Shown: positions 9,722 to 19,913 of the stretch, one piece after another
Position numbering within the stretch: position 1 is the stretch's first letter
How the letters are laid out: each line of letters opens with the position of its first letter
Source: an uncultured SAR116 cluster alpha proteobacterium
GTDB lineage: Bacteria > Pseudomonadota > Alphaproteobacteria > Puniceispirillales > Marisalimonadaceae
Length of the DNA: 64,000 nt
Direction: 5' to 3'
NCBI GenBank assembly: GCA_902619805.1
Contig: CACNGC010000004.1
Span: forward strand, 1-64,000
Made by a program: the position numbers and the translations under genes
The notes under the pieces: generated by a model
Databases searched by the model: none
The model's input: the letters and a program-made list of their open reading frames with translations, nothing else
What the model was told of the DNA's origin: nothing

Positions 9722-10405
9722 TTAGAATTTTTTTGTTTTTTTGTTATCTAAATTTTTTACTTTTTTTTCTAAATTTTCTACTTTTTTGATTAAGTTGACT
9801 AAAATTTTTTCTCTTGGATCTGTATCATTTACAGAAATTCCATAAGCTTTAAAAGATTCCTTTTTATTAGATCTAGCAAATTCTCTTGCAGGTACTCCTG
9901 CTACAGTTACATTAGGTGGCACATCTCTTGAAACAACAGAATTAGCTCCGATTCTTGCATTGTCCCCTACTTTTATTGCTCCTAGAATTTGAGCACCAGA
10001 GCCAATGATTACATTGTTTCCTATTGTGGGATGTCTTTTTTGATTTCTTTGCAAATCACTTTCTATTGACGGCATAATACCACCTAAAGTAACGTCTTGA
10101 TAAATAGTTACGTTTTCTCCTATTTCTGCAGTTTCACCTATCACTATACCTAAACCATGATCCATAAAAAAATTACTACCTATTTTTGCTGCCGGATGTA
10201 TTTCTATACCTGTAAAAATCCTGGCAAAATACATAATCATTCTTCCAAGGAATTTTAAATTATATCTCCAAAAAATATTTCCAATCCTGTAAAAAAGCAT
10301 GACATGAAATGTCGGATATAAAAACACTACCCCTAGCCTGCTTCCAGCAGCTGGATCTCTTTCAATTATAGAATCAATCTCGTTTATTAAATTTTTAAAG
10401 ATCAT
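9722..10405 (-). CDS. cysE: Serine O-acetyltransferase
   Basis: Hexapeptide repeats: GIEIHPAAKIGSNFFMDHGLGIVIGETAEIGENVTIYQDVTLGG. Confidence 0.93.
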   Translation of the reverse strand: MIFKNLINEIDSIIERDPAAGSRLGVVFLYPTFHVMLFYRIGNIFWRYNLKFLGRMIMYFARIFTGIEIHPAAKIGSNFFMDHGLGIVIGETAEIGENVTIYQDVTLGGIMPSIESDLQRNQKRHPTIGNNVIIGSGAQILGAIKVGDNARIGANSVVSRDVPPNVTVAGVPAREFARSNKKESFKAYGISVNDTDPREKILVNLIKKVENLEKKVKNLDNKKTKKF

Positions 10406-10610
10406 TATTTATACCATAAACCTAGAATAGGTTTTATACTATATTCTGAATAAAAGTAATTTTAAATTAAATTTTAAAGGTCACTTAATATTGACAGATC
10501 CTAATTTAGTAATTAATGGGAGAAAAATTAATTTATATCTTAATCTCTTTAGAGTTTTATACAAACTTTATTTTATGATATAAATTATTAATTAATTCTG
10601 GAGAAAATAA

Positions 10611-11270
10611 ATGCCTGAGGTAATTCTAAATGGTCCGCACGGAAGAATAGAGTGTAGATATCATTCTGGACAATCGCCTGATAGCCCAATTGCTTTGATA
10701 TTACACCCTGAACCCAACAAAGGCGGAAGTATGAATAATAAAGTTTCTTATGGCATGTATCATGAGTTTAGAAATAGAGGTTTTTCAGTATTACGATTTA
10801 ACTTTAGAGGTGTAGGAAGAAGTGAAGGTGTATATGAGGGTGGTGAAGGTGAACTTGCAGATGCGGCTGCAGTTTTAGATTGGATACAATCGCAAAACAT
10901 TCATTCTAGATATACGTTCATTGCTGGATTTTCTTTTGGTTCTTGGGTAGGAATGCAGTTAATGATGAGAAGACCAGAAATTGTAGGTTTTATTGCAGTA
11001 TCACCTCCAGCTGACAAATTTGATTTTTCTTTTCTTGCACCATGCCCAGCATCAGGCCTTATAATTCATGGAGAAAATAATATAAGAGTTCCAAGTGAAG
11101 TTATACAAAGACTTATAGACAAAATATCTATCCAAAAAGGTATAAAAATAGAAGTGGAGTTTATAAAAGAAGCAAATCATATGTTTTCAAATCATGATCA
11201 AGAATTATTAACTTCAATTAAAAAATACCTTAATATTGCTTTGGATCCATCTGAATACATTGAACTTTAA
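10611..11270 (+). CDS. Alpha/beta hydrolase
   Basis: LILHPEPNKGGSMNNKV...VLRFNFRGVGRSEG...FIAGFSFGSWVG nucleophile elbow. Confidence 0.88.
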   Translation: MPEVILNGPHGRIECRYHSGQSPDSPIALILHPEPNKGGSMNNKVSYGMYHEFRNRGFSVLRFNFRGVGRSEGVYEGGEGELADAAAVLDWIQSQNIHSRYTFIAGFSFGSWVGMQLMMRRPEIVGFIAVSPPADKFDFSFLAPCPASGLIIHGENNIRVPSEVIQRLIDKISIQKGIKIEVEFIKEANHMFSNHDQELLTSIKKYLNIALDPSEYIEL

Positions 11271-11294
11271 TATAGATAATTACGAGTTTACAAA

Positions 11295-12536
11295 ATGAGT
11301 AAGATTAATAGCTCAGATTTTATTAATATTATGAATGAACGAGGTTTCATTCATCAAATTACTGACAAAGCAAATCTTCAAAAAGAAATGATTACCACGT
11401 CTATTGTAGGATATATTGGGTTTGATTGTACTGCACCATCATTGCATGTTGGATCTCTAATTCAAATAATGATGTTGCGTTGGTTCCAAAAAACAGGAAA
11501 CAAACCAATAGTGCTTATGGGAGGAGGCACAACGAAAGTTGGTGATCCTTCAGGTAAAGATAGTGCACGACCATTACTTTCTTCAGAAAAAATACAATTC
11601 AATAAAGAGAATATTAAAACTATTTTTGAAAAATTCTTAAAATTTGGGGAAAATCGCAATAATGCTATTATGGTAGATAATGCAGATTGGCTAGAAAATT
11701 TGAATTATATATCATTTTTAAGAGATTATGGTTCATATTTTTCAGTTAACAAACTTGTCAACTTAGAAAGTGTTAAACTTAGACTAGAAAGAGAACAAAA
11801 TTTGTCTTTTTTAGAATTTAATTATTCACTTCTTCAAGCTTTTGATTTTTTACAACTTTCAAAAAATTATAATTGTAAAGTACAAATGGGTGGATCTGAT
11901 CAATGGGGTAATATTGTTACAGGTATTGATTTGGTAAGAAAAGCCTCTTCAAAACAAGCATTTGGACTAACCTCGCCACTTCTGACAACTAGTAGTGGAT
12001 CAAAAATGGGCAAAACAGCTGATGGTGCTATTTGGTTGAATAATGATCAATTATCTGATTGGGATTTTTGGCAATATTGGAGAAATACCGAAGATTTGGA
12101 TGTAATTAAATTCTTAAAATTATTTACTGAACTTCCCATTTCAGAAATAGATAAATTAGCAAAATTAAAGGGCGCTGAAATTAATGAGGCTAAAATAATT
12201 TTAGCAAATGAAGTTACAAAGTTATGTAGAAGTTCAGAAGCAGCCAATAAAATTTCTTCATCTTCCACAAAATTATTTAATAAATCTGAAACAGATGACG
12301 CTTTACCAAGTGTCGAAGTTAGTAAGATTGAAATAAGTTTCATTGAAGCCCTAAAGATTCTTAATTTCTTAAACTCAAACGGAGAAGCAAGAAGATTAAT
12401 TAGAGGCAATGGAGCCAAAATCAATGACGTTGTTATAAATGACGAAAATTATATTTTGTCTAATAAAGATTATGAAAATGGCAAAGTGAAAATTTCATAT
12501 GGAAAAAAAAAACATGGTCTACTTATTTTAAGTTAA
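11295..12536 (+). CDS. tyrS: Tyrosyl-tRNA synthetase
   Basis: YIGFDCTAPSLHVGSL (HIGH-like), VQMGGSDQWGNI, SGSKMGKT (KMSKS-like), C-terminal S4 domain. Confidence 0.97.
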   Translation: MSKINSSDFINIMNERGFIHQITDKANLQKEMITTSIVGYIGFDCTAPSLHVGSLIQIMMLRWFQKTGNKPIVLMGGGTTKVGDPSGKDSARPLLSSEKIQFNKENIKTIFEKFLKFGENRNNAIMVDNADWLENLNYISFLRDYGSYFSVNKLVNLESVKLRLEREQNLSFLEFNYSLLQAFDFLQLSKNYNCKVQMGGSDQWGNIVTGIDLVRKASSKQAFGLTSPLLTTSSGSKMGKTADGAIWLNNDQLSDWDFWQYWRNTEDLDVIKFLKLFTELPISEIDKLAKLKGAEINEAKIILANEVTKLCRSSEAANKISSSSTKLFNKSETDDALPSVEVSKIEISFIEALKILNFLNSNGEARRLIRGNGAKINDVVINDENYILSNKDYENGKVKISYGKKKHGLLILS

Positions 12537-15500
12537 TTAATCTATAGCCTTATTCATAAAAAAATTATTATTATCGAGCCAATCTTCTGAAAACAATTCC
12601 CTTAAAATTCCTGGAGCAAACGACATTGTATTAATTTTAATTTCTGGATTATTAATTAAACCTTTCATTTCAAATTGCCCCGCAAACAAACCTTCTTTTT
12701 TTAATCCTGTTAATAATTCACCCACAGCAGGCACAACACTTAATATTTTTGATATTAACTTAATTGGAGCAACTGAACCTCTCATATTAATTGAATTTTT
12801 CTCTATGTTTAAGCTACCTTTTGCTGAAATTCCAAGTGATTCACTTGTTAGGTAAAGCTTATCAAAGTTAATATTTTTATTTTTAGCCTCTAAATTTACC
12901 TCTCCTTTATCGAAAAAAACTCCTTGACCAATTATTATTGATCTAATTCCTGAAAAGCTCAAGATTGAAAGTGAATTAATTATTCCAGGTGCATTAATTA
13001 TACTAAACTTTTTTGATTTTATTCGCCCTTCGTAATGATCATATTTATCATTTAAAAATTTAATGTTAATTTTCATCTCTCCACTTTTTATATTTTGTGT
13101 AAAACCAAGAGCGCTTAAAAGCTTTCCACCATTAGAGGTATCAAATATTAGACTAGGAAATTTATTAACTTGTTTTTGGAAATTAATTTTTGTCTCTGCT
13201 CCTCCAATCAAACCTATACCTTCTAATCTAGAAATTTTATTATCTGAGTATATTTCAAATTTACCATTATCAAGTAATGGTGCACCTCCTAATAATATTT
13301 TACCATATGCTATAGACTTAAATAAAGAACCTTTTATTTCTCCTTTCAAATTACCAACTAAAGATATTTTAGAATTTAAATTTATTAAATCTGCAGTTAG
13401 ATCAAAAACTACATTATGATTTAAATTAGTTTTGCTTTTTAAATTTTTTTTAAGATTGGACAAATCAATTTTTTTGCCAGACGCGCGTATATTTAAATTA
13501 TCACCATTATTCGATATATTCATTTTATCAATATTTATGTTGGGTATTACTACATTTTTGAGTAGAAATTTATTTAAATTTTCCTTATTAAACTGAACTA
13601 GACCTATTTTATAAGTTTTATCATCTACGCTTAAATGTGTTTTTTTTAAAAAAGCAATTTTACCTTCAATCATTGATATTTCTGTCTTAATAAAAGATGT
13701 TATATTTTTCTTTTTAATTAAATCTAGATAATGGATTTTCAGATATGAGTTTTTTAAATTAGAATTCAATTTTAAATTAAAGTTAAAATTATTAAGATTA
13801 CCTGTTAGAAAAAAATCTAAATATATATTTCCTATCATTTCAATATCAAATTTACTTTTAATAAAATTTGATAACTCTTCATTATTTTTAATTTTTAAGG
13901 TACTTTTTTTAATGTTCATATTACTTATAGTTGTATTACTGATAATATATTGCACTTTTTTTTCTTTGATGTGTTCTGCTTTTTCTATATCAAGCGTATC
14001 TTTACTAAATCGAACATTATGAAAAATATACTCTAATTCTGAGTTTTTAAAAAATTCTGCCTTGGAAATTAAAAAATCATTTTTATAAAATTTACTTCTT
14101 ACTATTGCTTTACTAAATTTATATTGAATGTCTTTATTAACTAAAATAAATCCATCAGTTGCATTAAGATTTACATTAAAAATATTATCTTCAAGTTTTT
14201 GAGGTTTTAATTTAAAATCAAAATTACCTGAAATAGTACATAGTAATTTCTTAAAATCTTTATCATTATAGTCAAACCTAGTATTACTAAAATTTGTTGA
14301 TCCTATAATTTCATCGACAAGAAATTCTTCAAATAAAGAAAATTTTATGTTTATATTTAGGTTTTTGAGGTTACCACCTCTAAATTTATTAAAGATTTTA
14401 TTAAAATTAAATTTATGAGGAAAATGATAATAATTCAAAAATTCTTTTAAATAGTTTTTAGTATCTTCAATTGATATTTTTTGTGTTGAAAAATTTGAAG
14501 TGCCCTTTTGAGAAATCAAATCAATTTTACCAGATGCAAATAAGTAGTCATCTATAATTACATCAGTAAATTTTAGAATGTTTTTGTTCTTTTCCCAAGA
14601 AACCACACCGTTAATATTTATTTTTGAACCTTTTTCATCTTTAATATTTTTTAAAGTTAAAATAGATCTGTCTGATACAAAATTCACATTTTGTAAACTA
14701 AAATCTTTTTTAGTTTTTATTTTGTAGCTTCCGTTTAATTGATAATGCAAACTTGTTTTTAAAAAATTAAAATTTTCTTTTAACCAATTACCTATAAAGA
14801 AATTTGCATTTACATTTTTTATATTACCACTAAAGCTGTTAAAATCTTTATCTAAATTAGCTCTTAAAGAAAATAAATTTTTTTTTCCTTTGTTGCAATT
14901 CATATCTAAGTATCTAGATTTATGAGTGCTTTTGGAGATCGTAACATTTTCACACTTTATTTCTAAAATTTCTTCTTTCTGTGAATTTCTATCATTAATT
15001 AATAAAAGATTTATTTTCCCTATTACAATTTTGCTATCCAAAACATTTTTTAAATAGGATTGAGTTTGAAAATTATTTTCGTCTATTAATGACAAAATTT
15101 TGACTAGGGGACCAAGTAATAATTTATCTTTTTGAATTCTTACATTTAATGTCAAATCTCTAAATTTTATGTAACTAAATTGAATCTTATCTTTATTTGC
15201 AAATATATTTGTTAAAAGTTTATCATAGGTGAACCCTAATTCTATTGAATTGATTTTTGACTTCCTTTTTTGTTTTAATGAATAAATATTAATATTCTTT
15301 AATTCAATTTTAGTAATATTTGGCCAATCAGGTTTCAATATATTTATTGATTCTATATCAACATTTATTTTGTCGTCGTTTATTTTACTTGAAATGAAAT
15401 ACTCAACCTTTTTATTTAAAAGGGTTTTTAAATTCAAAGATTCAACAATAAAATTTTGAGTTCTATCTGGGTAAATAAATAATATCGAGATTGATCCAAC

Positions 15501-15548
15501 AATAAAAAGACTTATTATAAAAAATGATATAAAAAAAAATTTTTTCAT
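12537..15548 (-). CDS. AsmA/YhdP-like large membrane-anchored protein
   Basis: 1003 aa, N-terminal TM, C-terminal AsmA-like region (GQGVFFDKGEVNLEAKNKNINFDKLYLTSESLGISAKGSLNIEKNSINMRGSVAP). Confidence 0.75.
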   Translation of the reverse strand: MKKFFFISFFIISLFIVGSISILFIYPDRTQNFIVESLNLKTLLNKKVEYFISSKINDDKINVDIESINILKPDWPNITKIELKNINIYSLKQKRKSKINSIELGFTYDKLLTNIFANKDKIQFSYIKFRDLTLNVRIQKDKLLLGPLVKILSLIDENNFQTQSYLKNVLDSKIVIGKINLLLINDRNSQKEEILEIKCENVTISKSTHKSRYLDMNCNKGKKNLFSLRANLDKDFNSFSGNIKNVNANFFIGNWLKENFNFLKTSLHYQLNGSYKIKTKKDFSLQNVNFVSDRSILTLKNIKDEKGSKININGVVSWEKNKNILKFTDVIIDDYLFASGKIDLISQKGTSNFSTQKISIEDTKNYLKEFLNYYHFPHKFNFNKIFNKFRGGNLKNLNINIKFSLFEEFLVDEIIGSTNFSNTRFDYNDKDFKKLLCTISGNFDFKLKPQKLEDNIFNVNLNATDGFILVNKDIQYKFSKAIVRSKFYKNDFLISKAEFFKNSELEYIFHNVRFSKDTLDIEKAEHIKEKKVQYIISNTTISNMNIKKSTLKIKNNEELSNFIKSKFDIEMIGNIYLDFFLTGNLNNFNFNLKLNSNLKNSYLKIHYLDLIKKKNITSFIKTEISMIEGKIAFLKKTHLSVDDKTYKIGLVQFNKENLNKFLLKNVVIPNINIDKMNISNNGDNLNIRASGKKIDLSNLKKNLKSKTNLNHNVVFDLTADLINLNSKISLVGNLKGEIKGSLFKSIAYGKILLGGAPLLDNGKFEIYSDNKISRLEGIGLIGGAETKINFQKQVNKFPSLIFDTSNGGKLLSALGFTQNIKSGEMKINIKFLNDKYDHYEGRIKSKKFSIINAPGIINSLSILSFSGIRSIIIGQGVFFDKGEVNLEAKNKNINFDKLYLTSESLGISAKGSLNIEKNSINMRGSVAPIKLISKILSVVPAVGELLTGLKKEGLFAGQFEMKGLINNPEIKINTMSFAPGILRELFSEDWLDNNNFFMNKAID

Positions 15549-15647
15549 TTTTCCTTTTTCTCTAATAATTAAATGATATTTGATATATTATTTGCATATA
15601 ATATAACTTAATTACAAATTTAATCCTAATTATAAGAAAGATAGTTC

Positions 15648-16112
15648 ATGTTAAAAATTAATGATAAAATTCCTAATTTTGAAATATTAACTGATAAAGG
15701 TGAATTTAAAGTTTCAAATCATCTTGGAAAGAAAATAGTTACTTTCTTTTTCCCTAGAGCCGATACTTCTGGCTGCACTGCAGAAACCATTGCATTTACA
15801 AATCTTCAAAAAAAGTTTGAACACTTAAATTGTATTGTTATTGGAATTTCAAAAGATAACATAAACAAACAAGGTAAATTTAGAGAAAAATACAATCTCA
15901 CTTGTGAGCTTGGTGCTGATTTTGAAAATAATGTTTGTGAACAGTTTGGAGTTTGGGTTGAAAAATCCATGTATGGTAGAAAATATATGGGGATTCAAAG
16001 GGCAACTTTTTTATGTAATGAAAAACATATTATTACAAATATTTGGGAAAAGGTAAAAGTACCTGGTCATGCTGATGAAGTACTAGCAGAAGTTGAAAAA
16101 ATAAATAAGTAA
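15648..16112 (+). CDS. bcp: Thioredoxin-dependent peroxiredoxin (Bcp/PrxQ)
   Basis: FFFPRADTSGCTAETIAF peroxidatic Cys motif, VIGISKDN. Confidence 0.93.
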   Translation: MLKINDKIPNFEILTDKGEFKVSNHLGKKIVTFFFPRADTSGCTAETIAFTNLQKKFEHLNCIVIGISKDNINKQGKFREKYNLTCELGADFENNVCEQFGVWVEKSMYGRKYMGIQRATFLCNEKHIITNIWEKVKVPGHADEVLAEVEKINK

Positions 16113-16116
16113 TTCC

Positions 16117-17223
16117 CTATCTTTTCATACCCACTTTTAGTGCTAAAGCAGATTCAATAAAGACATCTATATCTCCATCCAAAACTGATTGAGTATTTCC
16201 TACTTCTACATTTGTTCGAAGATCTTTAACCATTTGATATGGATGAAGCACATAGGATCTAATTTGACTTCCCCATCCAATTTCACCCTTATCAATTTTA
16301 TTTTGATTATTAGTATCTTCTCTTTTTTTTAATTCTATTTCATATAATTTAGCTTTGAGCATTGACATTGCTTGCGCTTTATTTCGATGTTGTGACCTAT
16401 CATTTTGGCATTGAACAACGGTATTAGTCGGCAAATGTGTTATTCTTATAGCTGAATCTGTTTTATTAACATGCTGACCTCCTGCACCAGACGCTCTATA
16501 TGTATCAATCCTTAAATCCTTATCTTCTATTTCTATATCTATATCGTTATTAATTTCGGGATAAATCCATATTGAAGCAAAACTTGTATGCCTTCTTGAA
16601 GATGAGTCAAATGGAGAAATACGGACTAATCTGTGAACACCAGATTCTGTTTTTCCCCACCCATATGCATTAAGGCCCTCTACTAACAAAGTACAAGACT
16701 TTATGCCAGCTTCATCACCCGAGCTTTCTTCTATAAAAGATACTTTAAAACCTCTTTTTTCAGACCATCTTGAATACATTCTCTGAAGCATTAGAGCCCA
16801 ATCTTGAGCTTCAGTTCCTCCAGCTCCAGCATGTATTTCTATATAACAATTATTTGAGTCAGCTTCACCAGATAACAAACTTTCTAATTGGAGCTTATTA
16901 CAAGTTTTGACTAAACACTCTAATTGTTCGATAGTTTCTTCAATTAGAATATTATCATTTTCTTCTTCAGCTAATTTAATTAGTTCAAATAAATTTTCTT
17001 TTTCAATTTCTACACACTTAATCTGACCAATAGTTTTTTCAAGTTGCTTCTTTTCTTTCATAATTGATTGAGCTTTTACTGTATCGTCCCAAAAATTTTG
17101 TGATTCAACCAAATCATTAAATTCTCTGACACGATTGAGAGAATTTTCCCAATTAACATGTTTCTTTAAAATATTAATTGCATGGTCAATATCATTAAAT
17201 TTTATTTGAATCTCTGCTTGCAT
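16117..17223 (-). CDS. prfB: Peptide chain release factor 2
   Basis: IHAGAGGTEAQDWA, RASGAGGQHVNKTDSAIRITHLPT (GGQ), C-terminal GDIDVFIESAL. Confidence 0.97.
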   Translation of the reverse strand: MQAEIQIKFNDIDHAINILKKHVNWENSLNRVREFNDLVESQNFWDDTVKAQSIMKEKKQLEKTIGQIKCVEIEKENLFELIKLAEEENDNILIEETIEQLECLVKTCNKLQLESLLSGEADSNNCYIEIHAGAGGTEAQDWALMLQRMYSRWSEKRGFKVSFIEESSGDEAGIKSCTLLVEGLNAYGWGKTESGVHRLVRISPFDSSSRRHTSFASIWIYPEINNDIDIEIEDKDLRIDTYRASGAGGQHVNKTDSAIRITHLPTNTVVQCQNDRSQHRNKAQAMSMLKAKLYEIELKKREDTNNQNKIDKGEIGWGSQIRSYVLHPYQMVKDLRTNVEVGNTQSVLDGDIDVFIESALALKVGMKR

Positions 17224-17242
17224 AAATTAATTACCAAAAATT

Positions 17243-19813
17243 TTAATATAAAGGAGATAAATTTTTTTGAATGTTTTTAAAATCTATTTTTTTCTTATCA
17301 TAATTTAAATTTGGTAGTTGTCCAGGTTTGAAAGCCTCTAAGATAGATCCTTTTTGTTTGGAATTGACTTTAAATCCAGTTTTAGAACTTACAGATATAA
17401 GTTTTATACCAGAAGGTCTCCTAAACGGTAAATCAGGAGTATTATCAAGTACTCTTTTCATAAAATCTTTAAATATTGGAGCAGCAACTGAACTACCAGT
17501 TTCCTTATAACCAAGTGGACGTGGATCATCAAAACCAACAAAAATACCAGCAACTAAATCACTTGAAAAACCAACAAACCAAGCATCAGTATTTGCGTTT
17601 GTTGTTCCTGTTTTACCAGCTAAATTTCTTTCTAAAGAATTAATTACACTACCTGTCCCTCTAATTATTGCACCTTGTAACATTGATACCATTTGATATG
17701 CAGAGGAAGATGAGATGATTTTTTCTCTTGTATCTTTTGTTGCTAATAATGGAATAGTAAGGGCATTAGATTTATCTCCATTACAATTTTTGCAATCTCT
17801 TTGATCATGTCGAAAAATAGTAGTACCTCTTCTATCTTGAACACGATCTATCAATGATGGTATTATTTTTTTACCACCATTTACAATCATGCCATACGCA
17901 TTAGTTAAACTGAGTAGATCAGTCTCACCTGCACCTAAAGACATTGACAAATATGGTGGTAAATTTTCACTTATACCAAATTTAGCAGCATAATCTTGAA
18001 TAACATTTTTATCTCTATTTCTTTTGTCACTTTCTTTTTTTGTAATATAATTAACTATAAAATTAACATCGGAAATATCTTTGTTAAGCTTCTCTGCAAT
18101 AATTTCATTTGTATAACCTTTTTCAATATAATTTTTTACAATTTCTTCTTCTTCGATTAATTTGATAGCTAAACGAGCAGTCATCAAGTTTCTAGATTTT
18201 TCAATTCCCAATCTCATTGGACTTGGACCATAAAATTTTTTAGTGTAATTTGCAGGTTTCCATTTTTTACAACTAGAACATTGATCATATGCCAATGCTG
18301 CATCTAGAATTAGTTTTGTTGGTTTATAATTTCTTTCTAAACCTGCTAAATATACGAAAGGTTTAAAAGCAGATCCAGGTTGTCTTTTAGCTTGAGTTGC
18401 TCTATTAAACTCACTTTTTTGAAAATTATATCCCCCACTCATTGCTAAAACTCTTCCAGTATTAGGGTCCAAGGCAACTATAGCGCCATTTACATTTGGT
18501 ATTTGTGAAAGCGAATAGTATGTTATATTTTTAGTTTGGTTTTGTTTAACAACTACTATGTCTCCATAAGAAATGAATTGTTCGAAATTTTTATATTTTG
18601 CTCCTAAGTGAATAATTAAACGGTTTTTATCATCCTTTTTTACAGTCTGTGGTCTTAGCCAAGAAGTGTTTTTAAATTCTATTTTAATTTTTTTCTCTTT
18701 ATGAAGCATTACTTCAATAAAGTTTTTAGATACTTTTATTACAATTCCAGCGTATCTTTTTTTTGGGAGTTGTGTTTGAAGCTGTTGTAAATATTTTGAT
18801 AATTCCTCATTTGTAGAATCTAACAAATTGTAATTACTAATTGGTCCCCTCCAACCTTGCCTTTTATCTAACTTTTCTAATCCTTCAATTAGCGCTTCTT
18901 CGGCTTTAATTTGAATAGATGGATCAAGTGTGGTTCTAACTGAGTATCCGTTTGTGTATAATTTAGATCCAATTTTTTCATTTTTAATAAGTATTTTTCT
19001 TACTTCTTCCGTAAAATATGGAGCATATCCCTCATCTATCCCGCTAGATTTACGAATGTTAATTGATTTTTTACTTTCTATTTCTTTATTTTCATCTTGA
19101 ATAAATCTGTTTTTGCTCATTTGAGATAAAACCCAGTTTCGTCTTATAATAGCCTCTTTCTTTTTATAAATTGGATTATAATTGTTAGGAGCCTTGGGTA
19201 AAGCCGCTAAAAAAGCAGCTTCGGACAAATCAAGGTTATCTAAACTTTTATCAAAATAATTTAGGGCTGCAGCAGCAACGCCGTAAGATTTAAAACCTAA
19301 ATAAATTTCATTTAAATACAATTCAAGGATTTCATTTTTTGTGAATGCTCTCTCAATACGTATTGCTAAAATAGCTTCTTTAATTTTCCTTTCATACGAG
19401 ATTTCTGATGATAAAAGAAAGTTTTTTGCAACTTGTTGAGTAATTGTTGATGCACCAATTAATCTTTTATTAGTACCAATATTTTTGACATTAGTTATTA
19501 AGGCTCTTAATGTAGCCATCAGATCAATGCCAAAATGATTGTAAAAATCTTTGTCTTCCGCTGAAATAAAAGCATTTATTACTTTTTTAGGAATGACACT
19601 TATTGGTACAAAAACTCTTTTTTGAGTGGCATATTCTGCTAATAAAGCACCATTTCCAGCATGAATTCTTGTTACAACATTTGGATTATATTTTGACAAC
19701 TCTTTGTAATCTGGAAGGTCTTTTCCAAAATACCATAAACCATAAAAGAATACAGCTATCCCAGATAGAATAAGTAAAAACATAAGAGTAATAATATAAG
19801 ATAAAAATTTCAT
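17243..19813 (-). CDS. Penicillin-binding protein 1A (bifunctional)
   Basis: GT51 motifs EDKDFYNHFGID, GASTITQQVAKN; transpeptidase motifs RQPGSAFKPF, LAGKTGTTNANTDAWF. Confidence 0.96.
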   Translation of the reverse strand: MKFLSYIITLMFLLILSGIAVFFYGLWYFGKDLPDYKELSKYNPNVVTRIHAGNGALLAEYATQKRVFVPISVIPKKVINAFISAEDKDFYNHFGIDLMATLRALITNVKNIGTNKRLIGASTITQQVAKNFLLSSEISYERKIKEAILAIRIERAFTKNEILELYLNEIYLGFKSYGVAAAALNYFDKSLDNLDLSEAAFLAALPKAPNNYNPIYKKKEAIIRRNWVLSQMSKNRFIQDENKEIESKKSINIRKSSGIDEGYAPYFTEEVRKILIKNEKIGSKLYTNGYSVRTTLDPSIQIKAEEALIEGLEKLDKRQGWRGPISNYNLLDSTNEELSKYLQQLQTQLPKKRYAGIVIKVSKNFIEVMLHKEKKIKIEFKNTSWLRPQTVKKDDKNRLIIHLGAKYKNFEQFISYGDIVVVKQNQTKNITYYSLSQIPNVNGAIVALDPNTGRVLAMSGGYNFQKSEFNRATQAKRQPGSAFKPFVYLAGLERNYKPTKLILDAALAYDQCSSCKKWKPANYTKKFYGPSPMRLGIEKSRNLMTARLAIKLIEEEEIVKNYIEKGYTNEIIAEKLNKDISDVNFIVNYITKKESDKRNRDKNVIQDYAAKFGISENLPPYLSMSLGAGETDLLSLTNAYGMIVNGGKKIIPSLIDRVQDRRGTTIFRHDQRDCKNCNGDKSNALTIPLLATKDTREKIISSSSAYQMVSMLQGAIIRGTGSVINSLERNLAGKTGTTNANTDAWFVGFSSDLVAGIFVGFDDPRPLGYKETGSSVAAPIFKDFMKRVLDNTPDLPFRRPSGIKLISVSSKTGFKVNSKQKGSILEAFKPGQLPNLNYDKKKIDFKNIQKNLSPLY

Positions 19814-19913
19814 TCTAGATTTTTATTCAACAATTTTGACATTTTTAGGACAGGATCATTTCTTATAAAATTTTATATATTGATTATAGGAATTTTAAAA
19901 TTAATTCTCATTT

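Noticed and set aside
16117-17223. Possible programmed frameshift in prfB
   Set aside because: The RF2 reading frame is continuous from its start, with no internal UGA or frame change.
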